This document shows positions 1-13,030 of a stretch of DNA of 64,000 nt, one piece after another. Every line of letters starts with the position of its first letter. The first letter of the stretch is position 1. The notes under the pieces are model-generated. The model did not search any database, was not told the DNA's origin, and saw only the letters and a list, made by a program, of their open reading frames with translations. The position numbers and the translations under genes are program-made. The stretch is from Leucaena leucocephala (taxonomy: Eukaryota > Streptophyta > Magnoliopsida > Fabales > Fabaceae), in assembly GCA_037074615.1 (NCBI GenBank), contig CM073537.1:12295989-12359988 (forward strand). The letters run 5' to 3'.

Positions 1-600
1 GCTACTGAGATTTCCCCAGAAATCTCACCCCATCCATGTAATCCCAAACCCACAGGTTTACGAATGAGTAAAGAAGATAAAGAGGCATGAAGAGAGGTTG
101 GGAATTGGAAGATTTGAATATTATGTAATAAAGGTGCGAATTGTTGCATGTAATGTTGTTATATGACAAGTTGAGCAACAATGTTCATGATGAAAAGGTA
201 TAATAGTAAATGATGAAATAAATGTATCAAATAATTATGGCATAACCCCATAATGTATATGAATGTATGAAAGGCCAAAGAGATTGGTTATGTGTTCTGG
301 ACATGTTTTTGAGGTTAAGGTTAAGGTTAAAATTCAAAGATATTTTCTAGAAAATGCCGTTGTGCTGGTAGACTATACAAAGTACTGTGTACGTAAGTGC
401 TGTCTAATGAGGCTGGAAGTGAGTGGACCTAGCCGGTTCATCCAGTCTTTCCTGGGTACTTACGTAGAATGGTAGTTCTCATGGGGAATTACCGAATCAG
501 TACAGTTATCTTCTGTCAGGATTTTTGGCAAAGAGAGATATAATAAAGTTAATATTACTTCCATAAGTGTACTCTGAGATGTTTAAAGGAGGATGTTTCA
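1..600 (+). mobile_element. 3' part of a family-A gypsy LTR
   Basis: The LTR enters from outside the window and ends at 600 in GGATGTTTCA, the end shared by all A-D LTRs here. The stretch is nearly identical to 37498-38111 of the solo LTR at 35403-38111. It holds the conserved stem-loop at 6-27 and the structured domain at 390-493. Gypsy integrase sequence begins immediately at 601, so the LTR sits inside an integrase gene. Its left end and left target duplication lie outside, so solo LTR versus longer element cannot be decided. Confidence 0.9.
390..493 (+). other. Conserved structured domain near the LTR 3' end
   Basis: The left arm TACGTAAGTGC (390-400) can pair with GTACTTACGTA (456-466). 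CTGGA pairs with TCCAG inside it, and GGTAGTTC pairs with GAATTACC (471-493) with one G-U. Further copies on the plus strand start at 7603, 18782, 23964, 37901, 44036, 50476, 56846 and 61529. Minus-strand copies lie at 2543-2646 and 8200-8303. The arms co-vary between copies; see the findings. The function is unknown. Confidence 0.7.
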
Positions 601-1601
601 ACTTTGTAGAAGGACTACCTATGACCCCAACTAAGCATGATGCGACATGGGTGGTGATTGATCGGTTGACAAAGTTAGCCTATTTCCTGGCAATAAATAA
701 GAGGGATTCTCTAGAGAAGTTGGCAAAGTTGTACATAAAGGAAATTGTTAGACTGCATGGAATCCCAAGCAATATTGTGTCTGACAGAGACCCTCGATTC
801 ACGTCAAATTTCTGGAGGGCTTTGCAGCAAGAGATGGGTACTACTCTCAGATTTAGTACAGCTTATCATCCTCAAACAGATGGTCAGTCTTAGAGAACAA
901 TCCAGACACTAGAAGATATGTTGAGAGCATGTGTCTTGGATTTTAAAGGAAGTTGGGATGCTCATCTGCCATTGATAGAATTTGCATACAATAATAGCTA
1001 TCAAGCTAGTATTCAGATGGCCCCATTCGAAGCTCTTTATGGACAAAAGTGAAGAATATATGGTCCTGATATTGTGGATCAGACTGCTGAGCAGATTGCA
1101 ATGATCAGAAAATGGATGATGACGGCTCAAAGTCGGCAGAAGAGTTATGCAGATGTCAGATAAAAGCTGTTGGAGTTTGAAGAAGGCGAGCATGTATTTC
1201 TTAAGTTAACTCCAACTACGGGAGCAGGACGATCAATCAAGGTGAAGAAGTTGCATCCTATATACATCGAACCATTTCAGATTCTCTCAAGGATAGGATC
1301 AGTGGCCTATAAGTTGGCACTTCCTCTAAATCTCATCCAGATACATGATGTATTTCATGTTTCTCAGCTAAAGAAGTACGTTCCAGATCCAACACATGTA
1401 ATTGAACAAGTTGAAGTTGCCCTGCAAGATGACCTGACCTATGAAGTTGGACCAGTACAAATAGTTGATCGAAAGGTCAAGCAACTGCGTAATAAGCAGA
1501 TTCCTATAGTCAAAGTGATCTGGAAAGGACTAACAGAGAATGAAGCTACCTGGGAAACAGAAGAAAAGATGAAGGAGATGTACCCTGATTTATTTCGGTA
1601 G
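601..1601 (+). pseudogene. Ty3/gypsy (Tekay/Del) integrase-chromodomain fragment
   Basis: This is the C-terminal end of a gypsy pol gene: integrase core followed by a chromodomain, which in this lineage is thought to steer insertion to particular chromatin. Visible motifs are VIDRLTKLAYFLA and SDRDPRFTSNFW (catalytic Asp blocks), then AYHPQTDGQS with a TAG where the catalytic-region Glu codon of the family lies (892-894). LKKYVPD and WKGLTENEATWE mark the chromodomain side, and a natural TAG stop lies at 1599-1601. A segment after ALYG is deleted and more stops follow (around 1050 and 1160), so it is dead. The gene starts abruptly at the LTR end at 600. Its PPT and 3' LTR follow directly. Confidence 0.92.
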
Positions 1602-1640
1602 AGTGTATATGTTGTAAATTTCGGGGACGAAATTTATTTT

Positions 1641-1654
1641 AAGGGGGAGAGAAA
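1641..1654 (+). other. Polypurine tract of the first gypsy element
   Basis: AAGGGGGAGAGAAA lies immediately before the LTR start TGTAACATCC. It is the plus-strand primer expected at the 3' end of an LTR retrotransposon's internal region. The upstream TTCGGGGACGAAATTTA block is shared with the other gypsy elements here. Confidence 0.9.
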
Positions 1655-2436
1655 TGTAACATCCCTAATTTCTGTACTAAGTTGTATGTACAGGTTGAAT
1701 AAAATATATGAGATTTTTAGGAAAAGATGTGGCCATATTTATGTAAAGAAAATGATTAATTGGAAGAGGAAGAAAGTCTAAGAGCCAAAGTACAAAATTA
1801 CGAAAATGCCACTATGATGCCCTAAGAAACCAGAAGTAAATGGAGGGCATTTTGGTCATTTCACATAATAGATGGATATCAGATCAAATTTGATAGTAAA
1901 TTATTAGAATTAATATGAGAATTTATGGAGTTGACAGAAGTCAAAAAGGAGTCATGTAGAATTAATTATGGAATTTACGGTGAAAAAGGACACCGATAAA
2001 GGGTTAAAGGAAACATATATAATTTTTAATAGGACTTCTGGGTCTCAGAAAATTATGAAACTTTGTAGAGAATTCATTTTATATTAGAATGAATTTCTAA
2101 AGATGTTAGAACAATTAAAAGAGGTGTTTAGCATTTATGCTAAGATCAGGATAATTTACGGATATCGGTATGAGGAAAGTACATTGGGATTTGGGCCAAA
2201 AAGCTATTGGACCTAAAAGAGGCCCAACATTTTTGTCCTAGACCAGCCCAATAAGTCTCAAAAGTTGTCTTGAAGCCCAAGCCCAATAAGGAATAAATTA
2301 TGGATTTTGAAAAGAAAAAGAAAAGATAATAAAGTAAGAATTAGGGTTTGCACATGATGGGACTCACATGGACTCAAAAATGGCGCCAAGAAGAGAGCTT
2401 AGGTGTCCCAAGTGATGTCATTCTAGTGATGTCATG

Positions 2437-5400
2437 TGAAACATCCTTCTCTAATTCTCTTAAAGTACTCTTGCTATAACGCACTCAACTGGATTATATC
2501 TCTCTTGCCTCAAATCCTGGCAGAAAATAACTGTACTGATTCGGTAATTCCCCATGAGAATTACCATTCTACGTAAGTACCTAGGAAAGACTGGATGAAC
2601 CAGCTAGGTCCACTCACTTCCAGCCTCCTTAGACAGCACCTACGTACACAGTACTCTGTATAGTCTACCAGCACAACAGCATTTTCTAGTAAATATCTTT
2701 AAAATCTTAACCTTAAAACTTGACCTTAACCTTAACCTTACATATACTCAATTGTAATTATCATAGATTATTGGAATATCTCTTAGACTCAAAAACATAA
2801 ATTTCTAAGAGTTGGGCTTTCGGTACTGTTCACTGTCACTGTTTACTGGGTAATTTCGAGATTACAGCCTGAAATTTGGAAATTCATAATTAAATCTAGA
2901 AAACTCATATTGAGGTGATTCCAATTTCTAATGAAATATCTTTCATTTAAATTTAAGAGAAAAATATGAAAATGAGGTTTCCTTGTCCAGATCAAATCAG
3001 TTTATTCGTTGAACTTTACTGTTCATTTGGTAAATCTGGAAGTTCCAGTTTATTTGCCCCATTTCAAAAATTCATTTCTCCTTGTATACTTATCCAATTG
3101 AGTCTAATTACCTATGGATTTAAAGCTCCATATGTTTTCTTTAATATCATAAAATTTTGTGCAAAAAATCATTCATTTACTATATGAAATTAGTGCATGA
3201 ACCTCACTGCCTCGAGTAGTCGTATTATCTTATCCAGATTTTAAATCCCGACTTTAAAAAATCATAACAATTCGACTTCTTAACCAAATGAGGAGTTCTT
3301 GGTGTCCATTTAAATATCTCGATCTTAGCTATGTTCATGCCAAACTTCATATGAAAACTCTTCGTATAAGACACCTAAACTATCGTTAGAAGTACACTAC
3401 CTCAAATCGGATTTATGAGTAGCATGCATCATACACACCAAAACAACATCTTGTAATTAAAGTGCACACTCTTTAAGTTAAATACAGTCATCCATCAACA
3501 TTTACCCTCTTGCCTTGAGAAGATCCAGCACCTAGAGCATAGTTATGGGGGGTGAGATTCGGGGGAATCTCAATAGCAAGTAATACAAACTATAAGGTTA
3601 TGCATGTTTGATTAAATGCCTAACATGTTATCATGCAATGGGAGCTAATTCATGCTTATACATAAGCAAACTCTAACATGCATATTGTCATGACATATAT
3701 TGCAAGGAGAGGCACATACTCATAGCAAATTATCATCATAAACATCATCACATAATATTCCATGCTCAACCAAACCATCATGCATAACAAGTAAGCAAAT
3801 CAATCAAAGCACATAAGTTTATAGTTAGGTATTCTTGCTACCTCTTGTAGATCCTTGTCCTTCCTTTCTTGAAATGGTCTTTCCTTGCCACAAATGTCAC
3901 AACTAAACATCACAATATGATTACCAAATTATAACTCCATTCCAAACAACTTCCAAGTCTAGTTTCAATAAGCTCCCTTTTTCCAAAAATTCCCATTTTG
4001 GTTCCAATGCTTCCCATACTTGTTCCTCCACTTTACCCCCACACAAAATCTCATTTTAAGACCATTGGAAGTTTTGAAATTATGAAATTTAAATCACTGT
4101 TCACACGAGTGAACAATACTCGTGAGGAAATTTCAACATTATAACCTTTAATTCCAATGGTTTCCAAGGTTCAAAACCTTTCCAATCCTACACAAAATCA
4201 TCATATAAACTCAATGGAAGCATTAAATCATTGAAATTCCATTTTCTTCTATCATGAACAGTGCATGAACAGTGCAAACCGAAATGGTAAAGTGAAGAAC
4301 ATCAACTTACTTCACAACCAAGCATGTAACTAGCTTGTTTAAGCTTGTCTTAACTATCTATGACCTAAAACTCATATTCCTTTCACATATACACAAAATT
4401 TCCAGCAGCATCCCCCCAAGATTTAAGCCTCAAAAATTACTTAAACTCAAGCACAAACCATAAGAACAAAAGGTAGAAGCAAGGAGACAACTTACCTTAC
4501 TTGCTCCTTCAAGACCCTTGCTTCTTCCTTGCTTTCTTCCACTTTCTTTCTCTAGAACTCACTTCTCCCTCTAAAGGAGCTCTTGGGTGTGAAGAATGAA
4601 TGGAAAGGGGGGGTATTTATAGCAAAAGTCATGTGCCATTTGAAGGCCAATATCATCTTGAAAACTATTTGATCTAATGGTTAAAAGTTTGATCTTGAAA
4701 TATCTTTTCTCCTTTGCTCATGACCTCACCACCATGACATCACTAGCATGACATCACTTGGGAAACCTAAGCTCTCTTCTTGGCGCCATTTTTGAGTCCA
4801 TGTGGGTCCCACCATGTGCAAACCCTAATTCTTACTTTATTCTCTTTTCTTTTTCTTTTCAAAATCCCTAATTTATTCCTTATTGGGCTTGGGCTTGAAG
4901 ACAACTTTTGAGACTTATTGGGATGGCCTAGGACAAAAATGTTGGGCCTCTTTTAGGTCCAATAGCTATTTGGCACAAATCCCAATGCACTTTCCTTATA
5001 CCGATATCCTTAAATTATCCTGACCTCAGAATAAATGATAAACACCTCCTTTAATTGTTATAACATTTTTAGAAATTCATTCTAATATAAAATGAATTCT
5101 CTACAAAGTTTCATAATTTTCTGAGACCCAGAAGTCCTGATAAAAATTACATACGTTTCCTTTAACCCTTTATCGGTGTCCTTTTTCACCGTAAATTCCA
5201 TAATTAATTCTACAGGACTCCTTTTTGACTTCTGTCAACTCCATAAATTCTCATATTAATTATAATAATTTACTATCAAATTTCCTCTGATATCCATCCA
5301 TTGTGTAAAATGACCAAAATGCCCTCCATTTACTTCTGGATTCTTAGGGCATCACAGTGGCATTTTCATAATTTTGCACTTTGGCTCTTAGACTTTCTTC

Positions 5401-5512
5401 CTCTTCCAGTTAATCCTTTTCTTTACATAAATATGGCCACATCTTTTCCTAAAAATCTCATATTTTATTCAACCTGTACATACAACTTAGTACAGAAATT
5501 AGGGATGTTACA
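2437..5512 (-). mobile_element. Solo LTR, family A, TSD TCATG
   Basis: Read on the minus strand it starts TGTAACATCC (5512) and ends GGATGTTTCA (2437), 3076 bp. Both sides carry the 5-bp duplication TCATG. No internal retrotransposon sequence is present, so this is the product of LTR-LTR recombination. It carries its own TATA box (4614-4621), the conserved stem-loop (3553-3572) and the structured domain (2543-2646). Confidence 0.94.
4614..4621 (-). promoter_or_regulatory. TATA box of solo LTR 2437-5512
   Basis: TATAAATA on the minus strand, followed directly by a run of seven C. This arrangement recurs in every A-D LTR of the window. Confidence 0.75.
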
Positions 5513-5614
5513 TCATGAGCCAAGGAGAAAAGACATTTCAAGATCAAACCTTTAACCATTAGATCAAATAGTTTTCAAGATGATCTTATCCTTCAAATGG
5601 CACATGAATTTTTC

Positions 5615-5622
5615 TATAAATA
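5615..5622 (+). promoter_or_regulatory. TATA box of LTR 1655-7811
   Basis: TATAAATA followed by a poly-C run. A consensus-like splice donor AAG/GTAAGT lies about 120 bp downstream (5737-5745), which may start a leader intron. Confidence 0.75.
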
Positions 5623-7811
5623 CCCCCCTTTCCATTCATTCTTCACACCCAATACCTCCTTTAGAGAGAGAAGTGAGTTCTAGAGAAAGAAAGTGGAAGA
5701 AAGCAAGGAAGAAGCAAGGGTCTTGAAGGAGCAAGTAAGGTAAGTTGTCTCCTTGCTTCTACCTTTTGTTCTTATGGTTTGTGCTTGAGTTTAAGTGATT
5801 TTTGAGGCTTAAATCTTGTGGGGATGCTGCTGGAAATTTTGTGTATATGTGAAAGGAATATGAGTTTTAGGTCATAGATAGTTAAGACAAGCTTAAACAA
5901 GCTAGTTACATGCTTGGTTGTGAAGTAAGTTGATGTTCTTCACTTTACCATTTTAGTTGCACTGTTCATGCACTGTTCATAATAGAAGGAAATGGAATTT
6001 CCATGATTTAATGCTTCCATTGAGTTTATATGATGATTTTGTGTAGGATTGGAAAGGTTTTGAACCTTGGAAACCATTGGAATTAAAGGTTATAATGTTG
6101 AAAATTCCTCACGGTTACTGTTCACTCGCGTGAACAGTGAATTGAATTTCATAATTTTGATGCTTCCAATGGTCTTAAAATGAGATTTTGTGAGGGGGTA
6201 AAGTGGAGGAACAAGTATGGGAAGCATTGGAACCAAAATGGGAATTTTTGGAAAAAGGGAGCTTATTGAAACTAGACTTGGAATTTGTTTGGAATGGAGT
6301 TATAATTTGGTAATTATATTGTAATGTTTAGGTTTTGACATTTGTGGCAAAGAAAGACCATTGCAAGAAAGGAAGGACAAGGATCTACAAGAGGTAGCAA
6401 GAATACCTAACTATAAACTTATGTGCTTTGATTGATTTGCTTACTTGTTATGCATGAAGGTTTGGTTGAGCATGGAATATTATGTGATGATGTTTATGAT
6501 GATAATGTGCTATGAGTATGTGCCACTCCTTGCAATATATGTCATAACAATATGCATGTTAGAGTTTGCTTATGTATAAGCATGAATTAGCTCCCATTGC
6601 ATGATAACATGTTAGGCATTTAATCAAACATGCATAACCTTATAGTTTGTATTACTTGCTATTAAGATTCCCCCAAATCTCACCCCCCATAACTATGCTC
6701 TAGGTGCTGGATCTTCTCAAGGCAAGAGGGTAAATGTTGATGGATGACTGTATTTAACTTAAAGAGTGTGCACTTTAATTACAAGATGATGTTTTGGTGT
6801 GTATGATGCATGCTACTCATAAATCCGATGTGAGGTAGTGTACTTCTAATGATATTATAGGTGACTTATACGACGAGTTTTCATATGAAATTTTGTATGA
6901 ACATAGATGAGATCAAGAGCTTTAAATGGACACCAAGAGCGTCTCATTGGGTTAAGAATTCGAATTGTTATAATTTTTCAAAATCGGGAAATAAAATCTA
7001 GAATATGATAATACAACTACTCAGAGCCAGTGAGGTTCATGCGCTAATTTCATATAGTAAATGAATGAATTTTTGTATGATTGTTGGTGAGCTTAAAGTA
7101 AACATTATGAGATTTAAACCCATAAATTCGAATCAATTGGATAAGTATTCAAGGAGAAATGAATTTTTGAATATGGGGCAAAGAAACTGGAACTTCCAGA
7201 TTTACCAAATGAACATTAAAGTTCAACGAATAAACTGATTTGATCTGGACAAGAAAACCTCATTTTCATACTTTTTTCTCAAAGTTAAATGAAATAGATT
7301 TCATTAGAAATTGTAATCTCCTCAAAAAGATTTTTATAGATTTAGTTATGAATTTCCAAAATTCAGGCTGTAATCTGGAATTACCCAGTGAATAGTGGCA
7401 GTGAACAGTATCTGTAAGCCCAACTATTAGAAACTCATGTTTTTGAGGTTAAGAGGTATTCCAATGATTTAAAATAGTTCCAATTGAATATAAGTAAGGT
7501 TGAGGTTTAAGTTCAAGATTTAAGGTCAAGGTTTTAAGGTTAAGATTTAAAGATATTTACTAGAAAATACTGTTGTGCTGGTAGACTATACAAAGCACTG
7601 TGTACGTAGGTGCTGTCTAAGGAGGCTGGAAGTGAGTGGACCTAGCCGGTTCATCCAGTCTTTCCTGGGTACTTACGTAGAATGGTAGTTCTCATGGGGA
7701 ATTACCGAATAGTACAGTTATTTTCTACCAGGAATTCCGGCAAGAGAGATAATATCCAGTTGAGAGTACTATAGTAAGAGTACTCAGAGAGATATAAAGA
7801 AGGATGTTTCA

Positions 7812-8093
7812 TTTTCAAAATGAGGAGGTTGTTCTACATAGACCTTTTCCATTATATAATCGTTAAGAAAAAATCTTTTGACATCTATTTGATAAAGTTT
7901 AAAATCTTTAATTCAAACAAAGGCTAAGGGTACTCGTATAGCTTCCAATCTTGCCACTAGAGCATAGGTTTCCTCATAATCAGTACCTTCTTCTTGATTA
8001 TAGCCTTTTACAACTAATCTATCCTTATTTCTAATTATTATAGCATATTAATCAAGATTATTCTTGAATACCTATTTAGTCCCGATGACTGGA
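7812..8093 (-). pseudogene. Ty1/copia reverse transcriptase fragment
   Basis: The minus strand reads as the copia RT N-terminal half: KGYNQEEGTDYEETYA, VARLEAI and VYVEQPP are recognisable, with several stops (for example a TAG after VIGTK). It joins the fragment beginning at 11348 once the solo LTR 8094-11347 and one copy of its duplication are discounted. The left end is cut by the gypsy element ending at 7811. The catalytic YVDD region would lie further left, outside this fragment. It is clearly non-functional. Confidence 0.88.
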
Positions 8094-11000
8094 TGAAACA
8101 TCCTTCTTTATATCTCTCAGAGTAATCTTGCTATAGCACTCTCAACTGGATTATATCTCTCTTGCCGGAAATTCTGGTAGAAAATAACTGTACTGATTCG
8201 GTAATTCCCCATGAGAACTACCATTCTACGTAAGTACCCAGGAAAGACTGGATGAACCGGCTAGGTCCACTCACTTCCAGCCTCCTTAGACAGCACCTAC
8301 GTACACAGTACTCTGTATAGTCTACCAGCACAACAGCATTTTTCTAGTACACATCTTTAAATGTTAACCTTAAATCTTGACCTTAACCTTAACCTTACAT
8401 ATACTCAATTAGAATTATCTTAGATCATTGGAATACCTCTTAAGCTTATAAACATTAATTTCCAAGAGTTGGGCTTACGGGTACTGTTCAATGTCACTAT
8501 TCACTGGGTAATTCCAGATTACAGCCTAAACTTTGGAAATTCATAATTAAATATAGAAAAATCATTTTGAGGTGATTCCAATTTATAATGAAATATTTTT
8601 CATTCAACTTTGATAGAAAAATATCAAAAGGAGGTTTCCTTATCCAGATCAAATCAGTTTATTCGTTTAACTTTACTGTTCATTTGGTAAATCTGGAAGT
8701 TCCAATTTCTTTGCCCCATTTTCAAAAATTCATTTCTCCTTGTATACTTATCCAATTGAGTAGAATTACCTATGTATCAAAATATCATAATGTTGAATTT
8801 AATCTCATAAAATTTCGTGGAAAAAGTCATTCATTTACGATATGAAATTAGCGCATGAACCTCACTACCTCTGAGTAGTCATACTATCTTATTCCAGATT
8901 TCAACTCCCAACTTTAAAAAATCATAACAATTCGAGTTCTTAACCAAATGAGACGTTCTTGGTGTCCAATTAAATATCTGGATCTTAGCTATGTTCATAC
9001 CAAATTTCAAGTAAAAAATCACTGGATAAGTTGCTCAAACTATCGCTACAAGTAGACTGACTCTTACCAGTGCAAGCATACAATATACATACCAATATAT
9101 CATCACATAAATTAAAGGCATGCTTTCCAAGTCATACACCATTCATACATCCACCATTACCTCCTTCCTTGTGATGTTCCAGCACCTAGATCATGGTTAT
9201 GGGGGGTGAGATTCGGGGGAATCTCAGTAGCAAACAATACCAAACAATGCATGTATTAATGTAAAGACTTGTGCTTACTTGTGAAAGTGTTATCATAGTA
9301 TGATGAGCATGCTTCCATGTATCATATGAAATACAATTGGACAAAGTAATCATAACATAACAGAGCTTCAATCATCTACCATATACACACAATTCAACCA
9401 AGCCATAGCACAATCAAGCATACATTACATACATACAAGTTTAGGGTAAGTCCACTACCTTGGATTTAAGCTCTCTTTCTTATGCTTGCACTTGCTTCCC
9501 AAGCTTTTTAGTCAATCATTCCCCAACATCTTCTTAGAGGTTTCAAGGTCCTAAGCACATTCATATTCATTACATAATCCATTAAGACCATGAACTCAAA
9601 CACTACTCAAGACTATCTCTCTTGAACCTTTAACTTGCTTTAACTAACATAACTTTCTTTAATCTTTGCCAATTAACTTGGCCTTTGAACCAATTGATGT
9701 CATGACCTTAAACTACACAATTTCACCTTTTTGAATCCATTTATGAACTCAAAATAACCAAATTTCAGCAAGAATACACTGTTCTGTACAGATTTGGAAA
9801 AACATACATAAATCTTCCAAAAATTCTCATTTTGGTTCCAATGCTTCCCATACTTGTTCCTCCACTTTTCCCCCACACAAAATCTCATTTTAAGACCATT
9901 GGAAGCATCAAAATCATGAAATTCAAATCACTGTTCACGCGAGTGAACAGTACCGTGAGGGATTTTCAACATTATAACCTTTAATTCCAATGGTTTCCAA
10001 GGTTCAAAACCTTTCCAATCCTACACAAAATCATCATATAAACTCAATGGAAGCATTAAATAATTGAAATTCCATTTTCTTCTATCATGAACAGTGCATG
10101 AACAATGCAAACCGAAATGGTAAAGTGAAGAACATCAACTTACTTCACAACCAAGCATGTAACTAGCTTGTTTAAGCTTGTCTTAACTATCTATGACCTA
10201 AAACTCATATTCCTTTCACATATACACAAAATTTCCAGCAGCATCCCCCCAAGATTTAAGCCTCAAAAATCACTTAAACTCAAGCACAAACCATAAGAAC
10301 AAAAGGTAGAAGCAAGGAGACAACTTACCTTACTTGCTCCTTCAAGACCCTTGCTTCTTCCTTGCTTTCTTCCACTTTCTTTCTCTAGAACTCACTTCTC
10401 CCTCTAAAGGAGCTCTTGGGTGTGAATAATGAATGGAAAGGGGGGTATTTATAGCAAAAGTCATGTGCCATTTGAAGGCCAAGATCACTTTGAAAACTAT
10501 TTGATCTAATGGTTAAAGGTTTGATCTTGGAATGTCTTTTCACTTTTCACTCAAGACCTTACCACCATGACATCACTAGTATGGCCTACTTGGTACACCT
10601 AATCCCCATTTTTTGAGCCATTTTGAAGTTCTTGTGGGTCCCACCATGTGCAAACCCTAAGTCTTACTTTATTCTCTTTCTTTCTCTTTTTCTTTCTTTT
10701 CAAAAATCCATAAATTATTTATTATTGTGCTTGGGCTCCAAGATAACTTTTGGGACTTATTGGGCTGGCCTTGTACCAAAAGTAGGGCCTCTTTTAGGTC
10801 CAATAGCTAATTGGCACAAATCCCAATGTACTTTCCTTATACCGATATCCTTAAATTACCCTGATCTTAGCATAAATGCTAAACACCTCTTTTAATTGTT
10901 ATAACACTTTTAGAAATTCATTCTAATATAAAATAAATTCTCTACAAAGTTTCATAATTTTCTAAGACCCAGAAGTCCTGTTAAAAATTATATACATTTC

Positions 11001-11347
11001 CTTTAACCCTTTATCGGTGTCCTTTTTCACCGTAAATTCCATAATTAATTCTACAGGACTCCTTTTTGACTTCTGTCAACTCCATAAATTCTCATATTAA
11101 TTATAATAATTTAATATCAATTTTTATCTGATATCCTTACATTGTATGAAATGACCAAAATGCCCTCAATTTACTTCTAGGGCATCACAGGGGCATTTTC
11201 GTAATTTTGCACTTTGGCCCTTAGACTTTCTTCCTCTTCCAATTAATCATTTTCTTTACATAAATATGGCCACATATTTTCCTAAACATTTCATATATTT
11301 TATTCAATCTGTACATACAACTTAGTACAGAAATTAGGGATCTTACA
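8094..11347 (-). mobile_element. Solo LTR, family A, TSD CTGGA
   Basis: On the minus strand it starts TGTAAGATCC (11347) and ends GGATGTTTCA (8094), 3254 bp, flanked by CTGGA at 8089-8093 and 11348-11352. It is inserted in the copia RT gene. It contains a TATA box (10446-10453), the stem-loop (9207-9226), the structured domain (8200-8303) and the palindromic pair CTGTTCAC / GTGAACAG near 9930. There is no internal region, so it is a solo LTR. Confidence 0.94.
10446..10453 (-). promoter_or_regulatory. TATA box of solo LTR 8094-11347
   Basis: TATAAATA on the minus strand followed by a poly-C run, as in the sister LTRs. Confidence 0.72.
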
Positions 11348-11890
11348 CTGGATGATCATTGGGTCAGGTATCAAGTCCCAAACTTGATTACGTTCAAATT
11401 GATTGAGCTCTTCCTGTATAGCAACTATCCATAACTCATTTGATAGTTCTTCATCTATATTGTTAGGTTCAATGTTTGAAATAAAGGCAGAGAAATGTAC
11501 CTTATTGAAAACTTGTCTCTGAGTTCTCACTCCTTCATCGACTTCACTAATAACTTGGTCTGAATGATGATCTTTATTATGTCTCCAAGCTCTAGGTTGA
11601 TATTTATCTGATTCATTAGACTGATTATTAGGTTGTTCAACTATGGGTTCTTTTTCTATATCCAATTTAAGTATTTTAAGACCCTGTGTTATCTCAGCTT
11701 CATCATCTAGAGTCTTTGAAATTAGTTCCATTTCAAAAAATACTACATGAATAGACTCTTCTATTGTAACAGTTATTTTATTAAAAAGTCTATATGCCAT
11801 ACTATTTTTAGAATAACCAAGAAAAATACCCTCATTAGATTTAGGATCAAATTTATCTAAATTTTTTTTATTGTTGTTGTGGATGAAACA
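11348..11890 (-). pseudogene. Ty1/copia integrase C-terminus to RT start
   Basis: The minus strand encodes the integrase tail (DPKSNEGIFLGYS, a copia hallmark), the variable linker, and the entry of RT (AIQEELNQFERNQVWDL). An open stretch of 166 codons covers 11300-11800, though its last codons run into the inserted LTR. It continues into 7812-8093 beyond that LTR. The linker wording suggests a SIRE- or Tork-like copia, but I cannot settle the lineage. Frameshifts and stops occur on both sides. Confidence 0.87.
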
Positions 11891-12661
11891 TTTTCTCCTG
11901 AATATCCTCAGATAAGTGAGATTAGGCTTGAGTCATTTATAGAGCTCATATAGTGTCTTGTTAAGTAGTGGTCTGATTTTGCTCAGAAAACTTCTGAGAC
12001 TCCTTTTTCATTAAGCATTGCTCCAGCTATCTCAACGAGGACTGCTTTTTCTTTTAAGAAAACCATTTTGTTGTGGCATTCTTGGTGCAGAGAAGTTATG
12101 ATCAATCCTATAGTTGTCACAGAATTTAGCAAATTCATTATTTTTGAATTCTCCTTCATGATAATTTCTGGTAGACACAATAGAAATACCTTTCTCATTT
12201 TACACCTTTTTGGCAAACAGAACAAAAGCATTAAAAATCTCATCTTTGGATGAAAGGTATAAAGCCCAAGTAAATCTCAAATAGTCGTCAACTATCACAA
12301 GACTATATAAATTTTCTCTAAAACTTTTGACTCTTGATAGACTAACCAAATTCATATGAAGCAATTGGTGTGGTCTCTCAGTTGAGACTTCTTTCTTTGA
12401 TTTAAAAGAGGACTTTACTTGTTTCTCCTTTTGACAAGCCTCACAAACAACATTAATTTCATATTTAATTTTAGGTAAACCAGTTACTAACTCTTTTTTA
12501 ACTAGTTTTGAAACATGATGCATATTCACATAAGCTAGTCTCTTATGCCATAACCAATTTTCTTTAGATTTGCTAAGAAAATAGTTTTTAGGCGAATTTG
12601 AATTAATAGAAATGGTATAACATTTACCGTCCCTCAAAACACAGAGTTTGTGGCATAACAC
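11891..12661 (-). pseudogene. Ty1/copia integrase core with GAG-pre-integrase domain
   Basis: The minus strand shows WLWHKRLAYVNMHHVSKL, the His-containing zinc-binding start of copia integrase. CEACQKEKQ (the Cys pair), VIVDDYLRFTWALYL (catalytic Asp) and APRMPQQNG near the last catalytic residue follow. The longest open part is 12200-12661; the rest is frameshifted. Integrase would insert the cDNA copy into the genome. Order relative to the neighbours is protease, integrase, RT, as expected for copia. Confidence 0.88.
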
Positions 12662-13030
12662 TTGTCTTTAATAGAAATGGTATAACAGTTTCCTTGTTAA
12701 GTGGAAGGTCTTTCTTGCTTACTATTAGACATTCTTCTAAGTAAAAAATAATCTAGTTGTCTTTATCTGTGGTTTGACAACACCAAAGAGATTGTGTCAT
12801 AATCCTTCCACGTAGTATAAGTCTTCCACTTTCACTCCTTCTTTGCTTCCAACTTCTCCAATCCTAGCGATCTTTCTGGATCGATTTCCTCCGAAGCTTA
12901 CTTTCCCGCCTTCCTTATGATTAAGCTTGAGGAACTTCTTTGTGTCTATGGTCATATATCTGGATCATCCACTATCAATGTTCCATTTGTTGGTATTGGA
13001 TGCTTTAAAATAAACCTGAAACAAAATCAT
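12662..13030 (-). pseudogene. Ty1/copia protease region
   Basis: Around 12890-13000 the minus strand reads NKWNIDSG, a stop, then SRYM. This is the aspartic protease active site of copia, with a TGA where the family usually has Cys. A glycine-rich stretch ending VSFGGN follows. The protease would cut the polyprotein. Frames are broken, and only the active-site block is convincing. Confidence 0.75.

Larger units (their letters stand above)
1655..7811 (+). mobile_element. 3' LTR, family A, split by a nested solo LTR
   Basis: The LTR starts with TGTAACATCC right after the PPT and ends with GGATGTTTCA at 7811. It is interrupted by a reversed solo LTR at 2437-5512, flanked by the duplication TCATG (2432-2436 and 5513-5517). 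Without the insert it is about 3.1 kb. The promoter TATA box is at 5615-5622 in the part after the insert. Copia RT sequence starts at 7812, so the parent element was inserted into a copia element. Its other end lies outside the window. Confidence 0.93.

Noticed and set aside
305..335. Telomere-like tandem TTAAGG units, also near 2700 and 7500
   Set aside because: The unit is not the plant telomere repeat TTTAGGG. It occurs at a fixed place in family-A LTRs with only two to four units.
11885..11895. GGATGAAACATTTT as another reversed LTR end in the copia integrase
   Set aside because: The copia reading frame continues across it and there is no LTR sequence or duplication. It is a chance match.
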